Assembly (NCBI RefSeq): GCF_038900095.1
Contig: NZ_JBBMQQ010000005.1
Location: 186,001 to 250,000 of the forward strand
DNA: 64,000 bases
Direction: 5' to 3'
Source of the DNA: Hoeflea sp038900095
GTDB lineage: Bacteria > Pseudomonadota > Alphaproteobacteria > Rhizobiales > Rhizobiaceae
Position numbers and translations under genes: made by a program. Below, in pieces: positions 17,310-25,737 of this stretch. The notes beneath the pieces are model-generated. The model did no database searches. It was not told the DNA's origin and saw only the letters and a program-made list of their open reading frames with translations. How positions within the stretch are numbered: position 1 is the stretch's first letter; each line of letters begins with the position of its first letter.

Positions 17310-18070
17310 TGTCCGCCATCAACATTGTAGGTCTGGCCGACCACGTAGTCGGCGTCGGCGCTGGCGAGGAAAACCGCCATGCCGCAAAGGTCCTCGGCCG
17401 TGCCCATCCGGCCGAACGGAACCGCATTGCCGACTTCCGTCTTTTTCTGGCCCGGAGCCTTGTTCTCGTATTTTGCAAAGAAGGCATCGACGCCGTCCCA
17501 GTGCTCGCCGTCGACGACGCCCGGGGATATCGCGTTCACGTTGATGCCGTGGGAAATGAGGTTCAGGCCCGCCGACTGGGTCAGACTGATGACCGCGGCC
17601 TTGCTTGCGCAATAGACGGCAACCAGCGGTTCACCGCGGCGGCCGGCCTGACTGGCCATGTTTATGATCTTGCCGCCCTCGCCACGTTCGATCATGTGGC
17701 GTGCCACAGCCTGAAGTGTGAAAAGCGTGCCGGCGACGTTGATGTTGAAAACGCGCTCGAAATCGTCCCGGCCAATCTCGGTGATCGGTGCCGCGGTGAA
17801 AATCGCCGCGTTGTTGATCAGGATGTCGATGCCGCCAAGGGCTGCAAGCGTTTCGCTGACAGCGCGCTCGATGCTTTCCTGGCGCGAGACATCCATCTCG
17901 ACGGCAATGGCGGCATCACCCAGCTCCGAAGCTGCCGCCCGGGCTCTGGCAAGGTCTATGTCGGTGATGGCCACCCGGGCGCCTTCGCGGACATAGGCTT
18001 GCGCAAAAGCGCGTCCTATGCCGCGGGCAGCTCCGGTGATCAGCGCCGATTTGCCTGCCAGCCGTTTCAT
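17297..18070 (-). CDS. smoS: Sorbitol/polyol dehydrogenase (SDR family, SmoS type)
   Basis: A 257-residue classical short-chain dehydrogenase: cofactor motif TGAARGIG near residue 12, NNAA near 86, catalytic Ser/Tyr/Lys in NMASQAG and YCASK (Tyr about 153). The ending VVGQTYNVDGGQW is typical. DIDL after the second strand has an acidic residue that favours NAD over NADP. It would oxidise D-sorbitol to fructose (or galactitol to tagatose) after import. It overlaps both neighbours by a few bases, so it is cotranscribed with the importer. The order importer, SmoS, MtlK matches known sorbitol/mannitol operons. Confidence 0.9.
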   Translation of the reverse strand: MKRLAGKSALITGAARGIGRAFAQAYVREGARVAITDIDLARARAAASELGDAAIAVEMDVSRQESIERAVSETLAALGGIDILINNAAIFTAAPITEIGRDDFERVFNINVAGTLFTLQAVARHMIERGEGGKIINMASQAGRRGEPLVAVYCASKAAVISLTQSAGLNLISHGINVNAISPGVVDGEHWDGVDAFFAKYENKAPGQKKTEVGNAVPFGRMGTAEDLCGMAVFLASADADYVVGQTYNVDGGQWLN

Positions 18071-19071
18071 TCGATCCGCAGCCCGTCAGCTGCAAAGCGA
18101 TGGATCTTTTCCGCAATCGGGGTCAGGTAGACAATGTCACCATGACGCGCGCTGAACTCGCCATCCACACGCACCGTCATTGTCTCGCCGCCGTTTTCCG
18201 GATGGACATACAGGAAGGTGTCGGAGCCAAGATGTTCGGCAACGCCGACCTTGGCTTTCCACTCGCCTTCGGTGAGTGAAATGTTCAGGTGTTCGGGACG
18301 GAACCCGATTGCATGGGCGCCATGCTTTGCGGCTTCGGCGCCTTCCATGAAATTCATTCTGGGCGAACCAATGAACCCGGCCACGAAGCGGTTGCACGGC
18401 CTGTTGTAGAGCTCGAGCGGGCTGCCGACCTGTTCGATCACGCCGGCCTGGAGCACCACGATCTTGTCGGCCATCGTCATGGCTTCGACCTGGTCATGGG
18501 TCACGTAGATCATCGTGGTTTTCAGGCGCTCGTGCATTTCGCTGATTTCAAGGCGCATGCCGACCCGCAAGGCCGCATCAAGGTTCGACAGGGGTTCGTC
18601 GAACAGGAACGCGGAAGGTTCCCGCACGATGGCCCGTCCGATGGCGACGCGCTGGCGCTGGCCGCCGGACAATTGTCCTGGACGGCGGTCGAGATAGTCG
18701 GTGAGGTTGAGAGCCTTGGCCGCCGCTTCGATCCGGCGGTCCTGCTCGGCCTTGTCCATCTTCGCCATCCGCAACGGGAAGGCGATGTTCTTGCGAACCG
18801 ACATATGCGGATAAAGCGCATAGGACTGGAATACCATTGCCAGCCCGCGCTTGGCGGGAGGAACGTTGGTGGCGTCCTGCCCGTCGATCGCGATATGGCC
18901 CGATGTCATGTCCTCAAGCCCGGCGATCAGCCGCAGCAGCGTGGACTTGCCGCACCCGGAAGGTCCGACGAAGACCGTGAACTCACCGTCTTCGATTGTC
19001 AGGTCGAGGGGCGGAATGACCTGAACATTGCCGAACTTCTTGGTCACCTGGTTAAGTTGAATGCGTCCCAT
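18067..19071 (-). CDS. smoK: Polyol ABC transporter ATP-binding protein (MalK/UgpC family)
   Basis: A 334-residue CUT1-type ATPase with intact motifs: Walker A GPSGCGKSTLLRLI (about residue 36), Q-loop FQSYALYPHMSV, signature LSGGQRQRVAIGRA (about 134), Walker B FLFDEPLSNLDA (about 155) and H-loop YVTHDQVEAMTMA. The C-terminal TOBE/MalK regulatory domain begins near residue 235. It energises the two SmoF/SmoG-like permeases encoded upstream. This is a useful in-window comparison for the second MalK-type ATPase at 48329, which has lost the Gly before the Walker A Lys. Confidence 0.95.
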   Translation of the reverse strand: MGRIQLNQVTKKFGNVQVIPPLDLTIEDGEFTVFVGPSGCGKSTLLRLIAGLEDMTSGHIAIDGQDATNVPPAKRGLAMVFQSYALYPHMSVRKNIAFPLRMAKMDKAEQDRRIEAAAKALNLTDYLDRRPGQLSGGQRQRVAIGRAIVREPSAFLFDEPLSNLDAALRVGMRLEISEMHERLKTTMIYVTHDQVEAMTMADKIVVLQAGVIEQVGSPLELYNRPCNRFVAGFIGSPRMNFMEGAEAAKHGAHAIGFRPEHLNISLTEGEWKAKVGVAEHLGSDTFLYVHPENGGETMTVRVDGEFSARHGDIVYLTPIAEKIHRFAADGLRIE

Positions 19072-19083
19072 TGGTCCGTTCCC

Positions 19084-19914
19084 CTATTTCACAGCGCCGA
19101 AGGTCAGGCCGCTGACGAGTTGCTTCTGGCTGAACCAGCCGAGGATGAGAATTGGTGCGATCGCCATGGTCGAGGCCGCACTCAGCTTGGCGTAGAACAG
19201 CCCTTCCGGGCTTGAGTAGCTGGCGATGAACGCGGTCAGTGGCGCGGCCTTGGCTGCGGTCAGGTTGAGGGTCCAGAAGGCCTCGTTCCATGCCAGGATG
19301 ACATTGAGCAGCATTGTCGAGGCGATGCCCGGAATAGCCATCGGGGTCAGCACGTACATCACTTCTTCTCTCAGCGAAGCGCCGTCCATACGAGCTGCCT
19401 CAAGAATCTCGCCGGGGATTTCCTTGAAGTAGGTGTAGAGCATCCAGACGATGATCGGCAGGTTGATCAGCATCAGCACGACGACCAGGGCGATTTTGGT
19501 GTCGAGAAGGCCCATCCTGATGAAGATCAGGTAGATCGGGTACAGAACCCCGACCGCCGGCAGCATCTTGGTCGAGAGCATCCACAACAGGATGTCCTTG
19601 GTCCGCTTGGAAGGCACGAAGGCCATCGACCAGGCGGCGGGGATCGCGATGATGATCCCGAGGATGGTCGAACCGCCGGCGATGATCACCGAGTTCCACA
19701 AAAAGCGCATGTAGTTGGAGCGCTCCAGCACCACCCCGTAGTTCTCCAGCGTCCAGTCAAAGGCGAGAAAGATCGGTGGATCCGCGATCGCCTGTGCTTC
19801 GGTCTTGAAGCTGGTCAGTATGGTCCAGAGGATCGGGAAGAAGATCAGCAGGCCGACAGCCCAGGCGGCTGCCGTGTTGATCACCTTGCGTTGCTGCGTA
19901 ACTGAGCGTGCCAT
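19084..19914 (-). CDS. smoG: Polyol ABC transporter permease (SmoG-like)
   Basis: A 276-residue inner-membrane permease of the MalG type with about six helices. The EAA loop that docks the ATPase is present (EAARMDGASLREEVMYVLTPM, about residues 184-204, shown in part). The C-terminal sequence LVSGLTFGAVK is the characteristic end of MalG-like CUT1 permeases. Thirteen bases separate it from the next permease gene and twelve from the ATPase gene, so the operon is compact. Confidence 0.94.
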   Translation of the reverse strand: MARSVTQQRKVINTAAAWAVGLLIFFPILWTILTSFKTEAQAIADPPIFLAFDWTLENYGVVLERSNYMRFLWNSVIIAGGSTILGIIIAIPAAWSMAFVPSKRTKDILLWMLSTKMLPAVGVLYPIYLIFIRMGLLDTKIALVVVLMLINLPIIVWMLYTYFKEIPGEILEAARMDGASLREEVMYVLTPMAIPGIASTMLLNVILAWNEAFWTLNLTAAKAAPLTAFIASYSSPEGLFYAKLSAASTMAIAPILILGWFSQKQLVSGLTFGAVK

Positions 19915-19927
19915 GACGTCCTCCTCC

Positions 19928-20794
19928 TCACGCGTCCAGGTTCTTGCCGACCATGCGCATCAGGAAGATGGCAACGATGTTGGCGAGAATGATTGCATAG
20001 ACACCACCGGCCGAACCCAGTCCGACATTCTGGCTTTCCAGCACACGCTGGTAGATCAGGTAGGTCAGGGTCTTTGTTCCGAACGCACCCTGCGTGGTCA
20101 CGAAGATCTCGGCGAAGACCGACAGCAGGAAAATGGTCTGGATCAGGATGACCACGGTGATGGCGCGGCCGAGGTGCGGCAGCACGATGTAGCCGAAGCG
20201 CGCCAGCGGCGGGGCACCGTCCATTTCGGATGCCTCCAGCTGTTCGCCGTCGAGCGACTGGATTGCGGTCAGCAGAATGAGTGTTGCAAATGGCAGCCAT
20301 TGCCACGCCACGATAATCACGATCGAGATCATGGAAGCTTCGGTCAGCCACTCGATCGGCTGGGCATCGAAGGCTTTCCACAGATGGGCGAAAAGGCCGT
20401 TGACCGGATCCATGAACATGTTCTTCCACACCAGCGCGGAGACTGTCGGCATGACGAAGAACGGTGCGATGACCAGAATGCGGACAATTCCCTGGCCCCA
20501 CATCGGCTGGTTCAGAAGAACCGCCAGCAAAACGCCGAGCACCACTGTGATGAGCAGGACACCGCCGACGATGGTCAGCGTGGTCAGAACGGAGGGCCAG
20601 AAGGCGCTGGACGTGACAAAGCGCACATAGTTGTCAAATCCGACCCAGCCGAGGTCGCCGCCGCGAAGCGGCAGGAATTTCTTGAACGAGAAGTAGAGGG
20701 TCATCATCAGCGGCACGAGCATCCAGCCGAGAAGCAGGATAACAGCCGGCGCCAACATGATGCGCGCTGCGGATCGGGATTGCTGGGTCGCCAT
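19928..20794 (-). CDS. smoF: Polyol ABC transporter permease (SmoF-like)
   Basis: About 288 residues, MalF-type permease with about six helices and an EAA-like loop (EASEMDGAPPLARFGYIVLP). I place the start at ATG 20794, preceded by GAGGAGG on the minus strand; a longer frame to 20839 lacks such a site. It pairs with SmoG to form the channel for sorbitol/mannitol. A 110-base gap separates it from the binding-protein gene, consistent with the higher expression usually needed for that component. Confidence 0.93.
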   Translation of the reverse strand: MATQQSRSAARIMLAPAVILLLGWMLVPLMMTLYFSFKKFLPLRGGDLGWVGFDNYVRFVTSSAFWPSVLTTLTIVGGVLLITVVLGVLLAVLLNQPMWGQGIVRILVIAPFFVMPTVSALVWKNMFMDPVNGLFAHLWKAFDAQPIEWLTEASMISIVIIVAWQWLPFATLILLTAIQSLDGEQLEASEMDGAPPLARFGYIVLPHLGRAITVVILIQTIFLLSVFAEIFVTTQGAFGTKTLTYLIYQRVLESQNVGLGSAGGVYAIILANIVAIFLMRMVGKNLDA

Positions 20795-20904
20795 GACACA
20801 CCTCCTCATCGGACGGCAAAACCCGCCCGTGCGTTTCATTGCTATCGTCTTGGACGTGTACCAGAGGGCAGTACTGACACTGCCCTCTGGCTGGGAGGCA
20901 AGCC

Positions 20905-22206
20905 TCAGTAACCTGCGGCTTCCATTTCTTCCGCGGTCAGCGCCTGCGCCTTGGCAAGGGCTTCTTCAGCGGTCTGCTGACCGGCAAGGGCTGCCGAGAA
21001 TTCCTGGCCAACCTGGGTCGCGATACCGGCAAATTCGGGGATTGCAGCGAACTGCACGCCCACATAGGGAACCGGATCAACCGTGGGGTTGTTCGGATCC
21101 GCCGACAGGATGCTTTCCAGCGTCATCTTGGCGAAAGGAATGTCCTTGTAGTTTTCATTCTCATACAGCGACTTGCGAGCACCCGGAGGCACGTTCGCCC
21201 AACCCTCTTTCGAGGCAACCAGCTCGATGTAGTCCTTCGACGTCGCCCACTGGATGAATTCCTTGGCGGCGGCTTCCTTCTTGGTGCCGGCCGGAATGGC
21301 CAGAGCCCAGGCCCAGAGCCAGTTGCTGCGTTTGCCAAGACCCGTATCGGGAGCAAGCGCAAAACCGACCTTGTCCGCAACCTTGGAATCCTCGGGATTG
21401 GTCACGAACGACGCCGCCACCGTGGCATCGATCCACATGCCGCATTTTCCCTGCTGGAAAAGCGACAGGTTCTCGTTGAAGCCGTTGTTGGATGCACCGG
21501 GAGGGCCCGCTTCATTCATCAGGTCGATGTAGAAGTTGAGCGTCTTTGCCCACGGTTCCGTATCGAACTGCGGCTTCCAGTTTTCGTCAAACCAGCGGGC
21601 GCCGAAGGCGTTCGAGGTTGCGGTCAGGAACGCCATGTTCTCGCCCCAGCCGGCCTTGCCGCGCAGGCAGATGCCGTAGATCTCGTTTTCCTTGTCCGTC
21701 ATCGCACGGGCTGCATCGGCGACAAATTCCCAAGTGGGTGCATCAGGCATTTCCATGCCGGCTGCATCCATCAGGTCCTTGCGGTACATGATCATCGAGC
21801 TTTCGCCGTAGAAAGGCGCCGCATACATCGTGCCGTCATAGGAAAGGCCGCCGCGCATGGCGGGCAGAATGTCGTCGACATCGTAGTCAGCGGGCAGGTC
21901 GTCCATGGAGACCAGCCAGCCGTTCTTGGCCCAGATCGGAGTTTCGTACATGCCGATGGTCATGATGTCGAACTGACCGCCCTTGGCCGAGATGTCGGTG
22001 GTGACACGCTGGCGAAGAACATTTTCCTCCAGTGTGACCCATTCGACTTCATGGCCGGTCTTGGCAGTGAAATCCTCCGTCAGACCCTGCATGCGGATCA
22101 TATCGCCGTTGTTCACGGTTGCGATGGTGATTGTCTCGGCGAATGCGCCGGTGGTGCCGAGGACCGACAAGGCGGTCGCCGCACACAGTGCGTACTTGAG
22201 GTACAT
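20905..22206 (-). CDS. smoE: Polyol-binding periplasmic protein (SmoE-like)
   Basis: A 433-residue extracellular solute-binding protein of family 1. Start at ATG 22206 with AAGGGAGG upstream on the minus strand. A signal peptide follows (MYLKYALCAATALSVLG, cleavage near AFA-ET, residue 23). The mature part has the cluster B fold, with LYENENYKDIPFAKMTLES and DPVPYVGVQFAAIPEF near the C-terminus, as in sorbitol/mannitol binding proteins. First structural gene of the operon, directly preceded by the LacI-type palindrome at 22277-22292. Confidence 0.93.
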   Translation of the reverse strand: MYLKYALCAATALSVLGTTGAFAETITIATVNNGDMIRMQGLTEDFTAKTGHEVEWVTLEENVLRQRVTTDISAKGGQFDIMTIGMYETPIWAKNGWLVSMDDLPADYDVDDILPAMRGGLSYDGTMYAAPFYGESSMIMYRKDLMDAAGMEMPDAPTWEFVADAARAMTDKENEIYGICLRGKAGWGENMAFLTATSNAFGARWFDENWKPQFDTEPWAKTLNFYIDLMNEAGPPGASNNGFNENLSLFQQGKCGMWIDATVAASFVTNPEDSKVADKVGFALAPDTGLGKRSNWLWAWALAIPAGTKKEAAAKEFIQWATSKDYIELVASKEGWANVPPGARKSLYENENYKDIPFAKMTLESILSADPNNPTVDPVPYVGVQFAAIPEFAGIATQVGQEFSAALAGQQTAEEALAKAQALTAEEMEAAGY

Positions 22207-22276
22207 CCGTATCCTCCCTTTGATTGGATGTTGCCACAAGATGGTACATCCAAAAACAGGATCGCGTCAATTAAAT

Positions 22277-22292
22277 TTTTACGCGCGTAAAA
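22277..22292. promoter_or_regulatory. LacI-family operator before the polyol operon
   Basis: Perfect 16-base palindrome TTTTACGCGCGTAAAA, about 70 bases upstream of the binding-protein start codon and 33 bases beyond the end of the lacI-type gene. The central CG and flanking A/T arms are typical of LacI-family sites. Confidence 0.75.
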
Positions 22293-22324
22293 GTAAAGGA
22301 GTATTTGCCAAGTGCTGCAATGTG

Positions 22325-23356
22325 TTAAGCAGAGTCTCTCATTACCAGCCTGCCGTCATACAGCGTAACTTCACGTATTTGGGCGCGTTGTTCTGACTCG
22401 ATGAGCGTGAACAGTGTTTCCGCGGCCTTCGTGGCAATAGAGGTGTAGTCCTGTGAAACGGTCGTCAGTGTCGGGCAGGTGTAGCGCGAGAAGGGATGGT
22501 CATCGTGTCCGGCTATGCGCAAGGTGCAGTCGTCTCCCAGCCCGACGCGCAACCCCTGCTGATAGGCGGCGGAAAGCAGGCCGATCGCCAGTCGGTCGTT
22601 GCTGCATAGCAAGGTGTCGGTCGGCAACGTCCGGTCGGCAATGACCCGTGATCCTTCGCGGAAGCCGATTTCCTCGAAATCCCAACCTTCACCCTTGACC
22701 TGGATCAGATGCGGCTTGTGCCCCAATCGCTCCATTGCCTGGACATAGGCACTCCGGCGTTTCAGGGCGTTCGGGTTTGCCGGCGTCAGCATCTCGAAGA
22801 AGGCCGGTGGCTCACCGGTTCTGCAAAGATACTCGACGATCAGGCCGATACTCTGATGATTGTCCGACCCGACGAAGGCTTCACCGACGTTTTCAATATT
22901 CGCATCGAACAGAACCGTCGGGACATCGTTGCAGAAAGCCGCAATGCGGTCTGAATCCGACATCCGCCCGAGCGGCGCAAGCAGCACGCCTGCCGGCTTT
23001 ATCAGCCGCAGGTTGTTGAGGTTCTCGATCTCCTGGTCCGGGTTTCCCTGCGAACCGAGCACAATCGGACGAAACCCGGCCGCGGAAACGTGGTTTTCCA
23101 CATTGCGCGCAATCTCGGCAAAGAAGGGGTCCGACATGTAGGGGATGACGATGCCGACATTCTTGGTCAATCGCCGGTTCTGGTTCATCGCATAGAAATT
23201 CGGCCGGTAATCGTAAAGCTCAAGCGCTTTCTCGATCCGTTCCCGTGTCGATTTCCGGACGCTGTCGGGATCATTGAAATACTTGGAGATCGTCGGACGT
23301 GAAATGCCGCTCACGGATGCGAAGTCGTCCATATTCTTGATTTTCGAGTCGCTCAT
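22325..23356 (-). CDS. LacI family transcriptional regulator of the polyol operon
   Basis: A 343-residue repressor with an N-terminal LacI helix-turn-helix (FASVSGISRPTISKYFND, about residues 12-29), a hinge helix and a periplasmic-binding-protein-like sensor domain (VGIVIPYMSDPFFAEIARN near residue 67). Note the recognition helix reads SRPTISKYFN rather than the usual SxxTVSRVLN. It lies just upstream of the polyol importer operon on the same strand, with a palindromic operator in between, so it most likely represses that operon and responds to the imported polyol or its ketose. Confidence 0.93.
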   Translation of the reverse strand: MSDSKIKNMDDFASVSGISRPTISKYFNDPDSVRKSTRERIEKALELYDYRPNFYAMNQNRRLTKNVGIVIPYMSDPFFAEIARNVENHVSAAGFRPIVLGSQGNPDQEIENLNNLRLIKPAGVLLAPLGRMSDSDRIAAFCNDVPTVLFDANIENVGEAFVGSDNHQSIGLIVEYLCRTGEPPAFFEMLTPANPNALKRRSAYVQAMERLGHKPHLIQVKGEGWDFEEIGFREGSRVIADRTLPTDTLLCSNDRLAIGLLSAAYQQGLRVGLGDDCTLRIAGHDDHPFSRYTCPTLTTVSQDYTSIATKAAETLFTLIESEQRAQIREVTLYDGRLVMRDSA

Positions 23357-23378
23357 CCGTCAGCTTGCCCTTTTCATG

Positions 23379-23404
23379 TTCAAGTGCTGGCAGCAACACT
23401 TGAA
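23379..23404. promoter_or_regulatory. Inverted repeat upstream of the lacI-type gene
   Basis: Perfect 8-base arms TTCAAGTG / CACTTGAA with a 10-base spacer, starting 23 bases before the lacI start codon. It could be a regulatory site or a hairpin in the 5' untranslated region. Confidence 0.35.
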
Positions 23405-23447
23405 GATCGCGATTCTCTCAAATCGCGTATAATCGCGGGCAACTTAG

Positions 23448-23461
23448 TTTACGGGCGCAAA
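23448..23461. promoter_or_regulatory. Second LacI-type operator (autoregulation)
   Basis: TTTACGGGCGCAAA differs from the core of the 22277 palindrome (TTTACGCGCGTAAA) at two positions. It lies about 90 bases upstream of the regulator gene, so the regulator may control its own synthesis. Between it and 23586 I see no gene. Confidence 0.45.
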
Positions 23462-23586
23462 TATTGCCAGCACTCCCTCGCGCCATCAAAGCGGGGGCCG
23501 CCTGATCGGGGAATTCGGCAGGAGGTTGAGAGCGGTGGATCCGCTCTTTGCTGGCAGGATGGTGAGATAAAGCAGTCCCGGCGTCT

Positions 23587-24459
23587 TTAGGTCGCGGTCG
23601 CTTTCATTGTCGGTTTGTGCTGGCTGTCGGCGACCCACAAGTCGATTTCATCCTGCTTCCGGTTCGCATGGATCGACACAGCTCCGCCTGCAAACAGCGG
23701 CGCCACCGAGCGGTAGCTAAATGTTTGCAACGGCCTGGCCGCGGTTTCGGCGGCCAGTCGCATCAGGTAGCTCGCCTGCAGCGGCCCGTGGAACACCAGC
23801 CCCGGATAATGTTCTTCCCCGGTTGCATAGGGCAGGTCGTAGTGGATGCGGTGGCCGTTGAAGGTCAGCGCCGAGTAGCGGAACAGCAATGTCGCCGACG
23901 CATCTATCTGCCGGGAGTGGTCGGCATGAACCGTCTCTGTTACCGGGTCGGATTTGGTTTGGCCGGCAACCGAGGTGGCGGCCTTGGTGTCCTGATCCCG
24001 GTAGACAATATCCTGACGTTCGCTGAGAACGACGCCGCGCGGCGTCAGGTAGTCGTGCCGCACGGTCACGAAGACCAGCGCACCGCTCCGTCCGGTCTTG
24101 GCTGTAACATCTTCGATCTGCGAGCGCTTGGTGACGCTGTCACCGACGTGGAATTCATCGGAAAAATCGACATGCCCGCCGGCCCACATGCGCCGCGGCA
24201 ATGGCACCGGCGGCAGGAAACCGCCGCGCGCCGGATGGCCATCGGGACCAAGCGCGCTCATCGGTGCGATGTCCGGTGCCAGGCACCAGTGAATGCCCAG
24301 CGGCGCCGGATCGCCCGGCGCGAGGCTGGAACTGGCATCGAAAATTGCATTGAAGCTCTCGACCAGCCGCGGCGTGATGGTGTCGCTCTTCTCCTGGCTG
24401 CGGCCGATCCAGCCGCGCAATTTGTCGATATCGACCATCATGTTCTCCGTGAGGCTCAA
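23587..24459 (-). CDS. MaoC/FAS1-like hot-dog hydratase (mesaconyl-CoA hydratase-like)
   Basis: A 290-residue protein of the FAS1-like dehydratase/HTD2 family. The N-terminal hot-dog domain includes PRRMWAGGHVDF near residue 82, and the second carries DLPYATGEEHYPGLVFHGPLQ near residue 212, the usual hydratase segment with a His in the active site. Relatives hydrate mesaconyl-C4-CoA to (S)-citramalyl-CoA or act on hydroxyacyl-CoAs. It overlaps the acyl-CoA dehydrogenase gene by four bases, and a citramalyl-CoA-lyase-like gene lies nearby, so I read it as the hydration step between the two. Confidence 0.85.
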   Translation of the reverse strand: MSLTENMMVDIDKLRGWIGRSQEKSDTITPRLVESFNAIFDASSSLAPGDPAPLGIHWCLAPDIAPMSALGPDGHPARGGFLPPVPLPRRMWAGGHVDFSDEFHVGDSVTKRSQIEDVTAKTGRSGALVFVTVRHDYLTPRGVVLSERQDIVYRDQDTKAATSVAGQTKSDPVTETVHADHSRQIDASATLLFRYSALTFNGHRIHYDLPYATGEEHYPGLVFHGPLQASYLMRLAAETAARPLQTFSYRSVAPLFAGGAVSIHANRKQDEIDLWVADSQHKPTMKATAT

Positions 24460-25622
24460 TAGGATCGTGGCATGCCAAGCACATGCTCGGCGATGTAGCT
24501 CAGGATCAGATTGGTCGAAATCGGCGCCACCTGGTAGAGGCGGGTTTCCCGGAACTTGCGTTCAACATCGTATTCTTCGGCAAACGCAAAGCCGCCATGG
24601 GTCTGCACACAGGCCTCGGCTGCCGCCCACGAAGCGTCAGCGGCTAGCATTTTCGAGATGTTGGCTTCCTCGCCGCAGTTCTCGCCGTCCTCATAGCGCC
24701 GGCATGCGTCCCGGACCATCAGTTCGGCAGCCTTCATCTGGGCGTAGGCGCGGGCGATCGGGAACTGGACGCCCTGATTCTGGCCGATCGGCCGGCCGAA
24801 CACTTCGCGTTCTTTCGCGTAGGCGCTGGATTTCTGGATGAACCATTTGGCATCTCCGACGCATTCCGCGGCAATCAGGATCCGTTCGGCATTCATGCCC
24901 GAGAGAATGTAGCGGAACCCCTTGCCCTCTTCGCCGATCAGGTTTTCCGCCGGGATCCGGACATTGTCGAAGAACACCTCGGTGGTCGAATGGTTCATCA
25001 TCGTCCGGATCGGACGGATGGTCATGCCGGCCTTGCTGGCTTCGCGCATGTCGACGATGAAGACGGAAAGCCCGTCTGTCTTCTTGGCCACTCCGTCCTT
25101 TGGTGTCGTGCGGGCCAGAAGCAGCATCAGGTCGGAATATTCGGCGCGCGAGGTCCAGATCTTCTGGCCGTTGATGACATATTCATCGCCGTCGCGGGTG
25201 GCGAAGGTCTTGATCGAGGTGGTGTCGGTCCCGCTCGTCGGTTCGGTGACGCCGAAGGCCTGCAGCCGCAACCGGCCGGCTGCGATTTCGGGCAGGTATT
25301 TCTGCTTCTGGGCGTCATTGCCGTGCCGGAGAATCGCACCCATGATGTACATCTGCGCGTGGCAGGCGCCGCCATTGCAGCCCGCGCGCTGGATCTCCTC
25401 GAGAATGGCCGCCGCCGCCGACAGCGGCAGGCCGGAGCCTCCGTATTCCTCGGGGATCAGCGCGGCCAGGTAGCCGGCCTCGGTGAGGGCCGTGACGAAT
25501 TCGGCAGGATAGGAATTGTCATGTTCGAGCTTCTGCCAGTATTCGCCCGGAAAGCCGGCGCACAGCTTTGCCACTTCTTTCTGAATTTCGGCGTAATCCT
25601 CAATGGTCCCGGGCATCGTCAT
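24456..25622 (-). CDS. Acyl-CoA dehydrogenase
   Basis: A 388-residue FAD enzyme with the three-domain layout. Visible signatures are FGVTEPTSGTDTTS (residues about 128-141) and the helix segment QTHGGFAFAEEYDVER near the C-terminus. The usual C-terminal catalytic YEGT is replaced by QVAPIS, but a Glu is present in GMNAERILIAAE (about residue 244), the position used as base in isovaleryl-CoA dehydrogenases. It probably introduces the double bond in a branched C5 acyl-CoA such as methylsuccinyl- or a related CoA ester. It is the first gene of a pair with the hydratase, with its own upstream region of 115 bases. Confidence 0.9.
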   Translation of the reverse strand: MTMPGTIEDYAEIQKEVAKLCAGFPGEYWQKLEHDNSYPAEFVTALTEAGYLAALIPEEYGGSGLPLSAAAAILEEIQRAGCNGGACHAQMYIMGAILRHGNDAQKQKYLPEIAAGRLRLQAFGVTEPTSGTDTTSIKTFATRDGDEYVINGQKIWTSRAEYSDLMLLLARTTPKDGVAKKTDGLSVFIVDMREASKAGMTIRPIRTMMNHSTTEVFFDNVRIPAENLIGEEGKGFRYILSGMNAERILIAAECVGDAKWFIQKSSAYAKEREVFGRPIGQNQGVQFPIARAYAQMKAAELMVRDACRRYEDGENCGEEANISKMLAADASWAAAEACVQTHGGFAFAEEYDVERKFRETRLYQVAPISTNLILSYIAEHVLGMPRSY

Positions 25623-25698
25623 TTCTCCATATGCAGTTTTGCAGGGACGATAGGGCGACGCCGCTATAACTTCAAATAGGATAAGGTGAGGTCATCCA

Positions 25699-25713
25699 TA
25701 TATGAAATGTATA
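25699..25713. promoter_or_regulatory. Possible LysR-type site before the dehydrogenase-hydratase pair
   Basis: TATATGAAATGTATA, an AT-rich interrupted repeat that fits the T-N11-A pattern, lies in the short gap between the PrpD-like gene and the dehydrogenase start. It is AT-rich against a GC-rich background, so a promoter is likely here; the protein that binds is a guess. Confidence 0.25.
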
Positions 25714-25737
25714 AGGATGGCAGCCGGTCTGGTCCGC

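Noticed and set aside
22049..22290. Short frames on both strands over the start of the polyol-binding gene
   Set aside because: They overlap the signal peptide region and the LacI operator; composition does not support coding.
23384..23590. Small plus-strand open frame upstream of the lacI gene
   Set aside because: Overlaps operator-like elements and lacks coding character.
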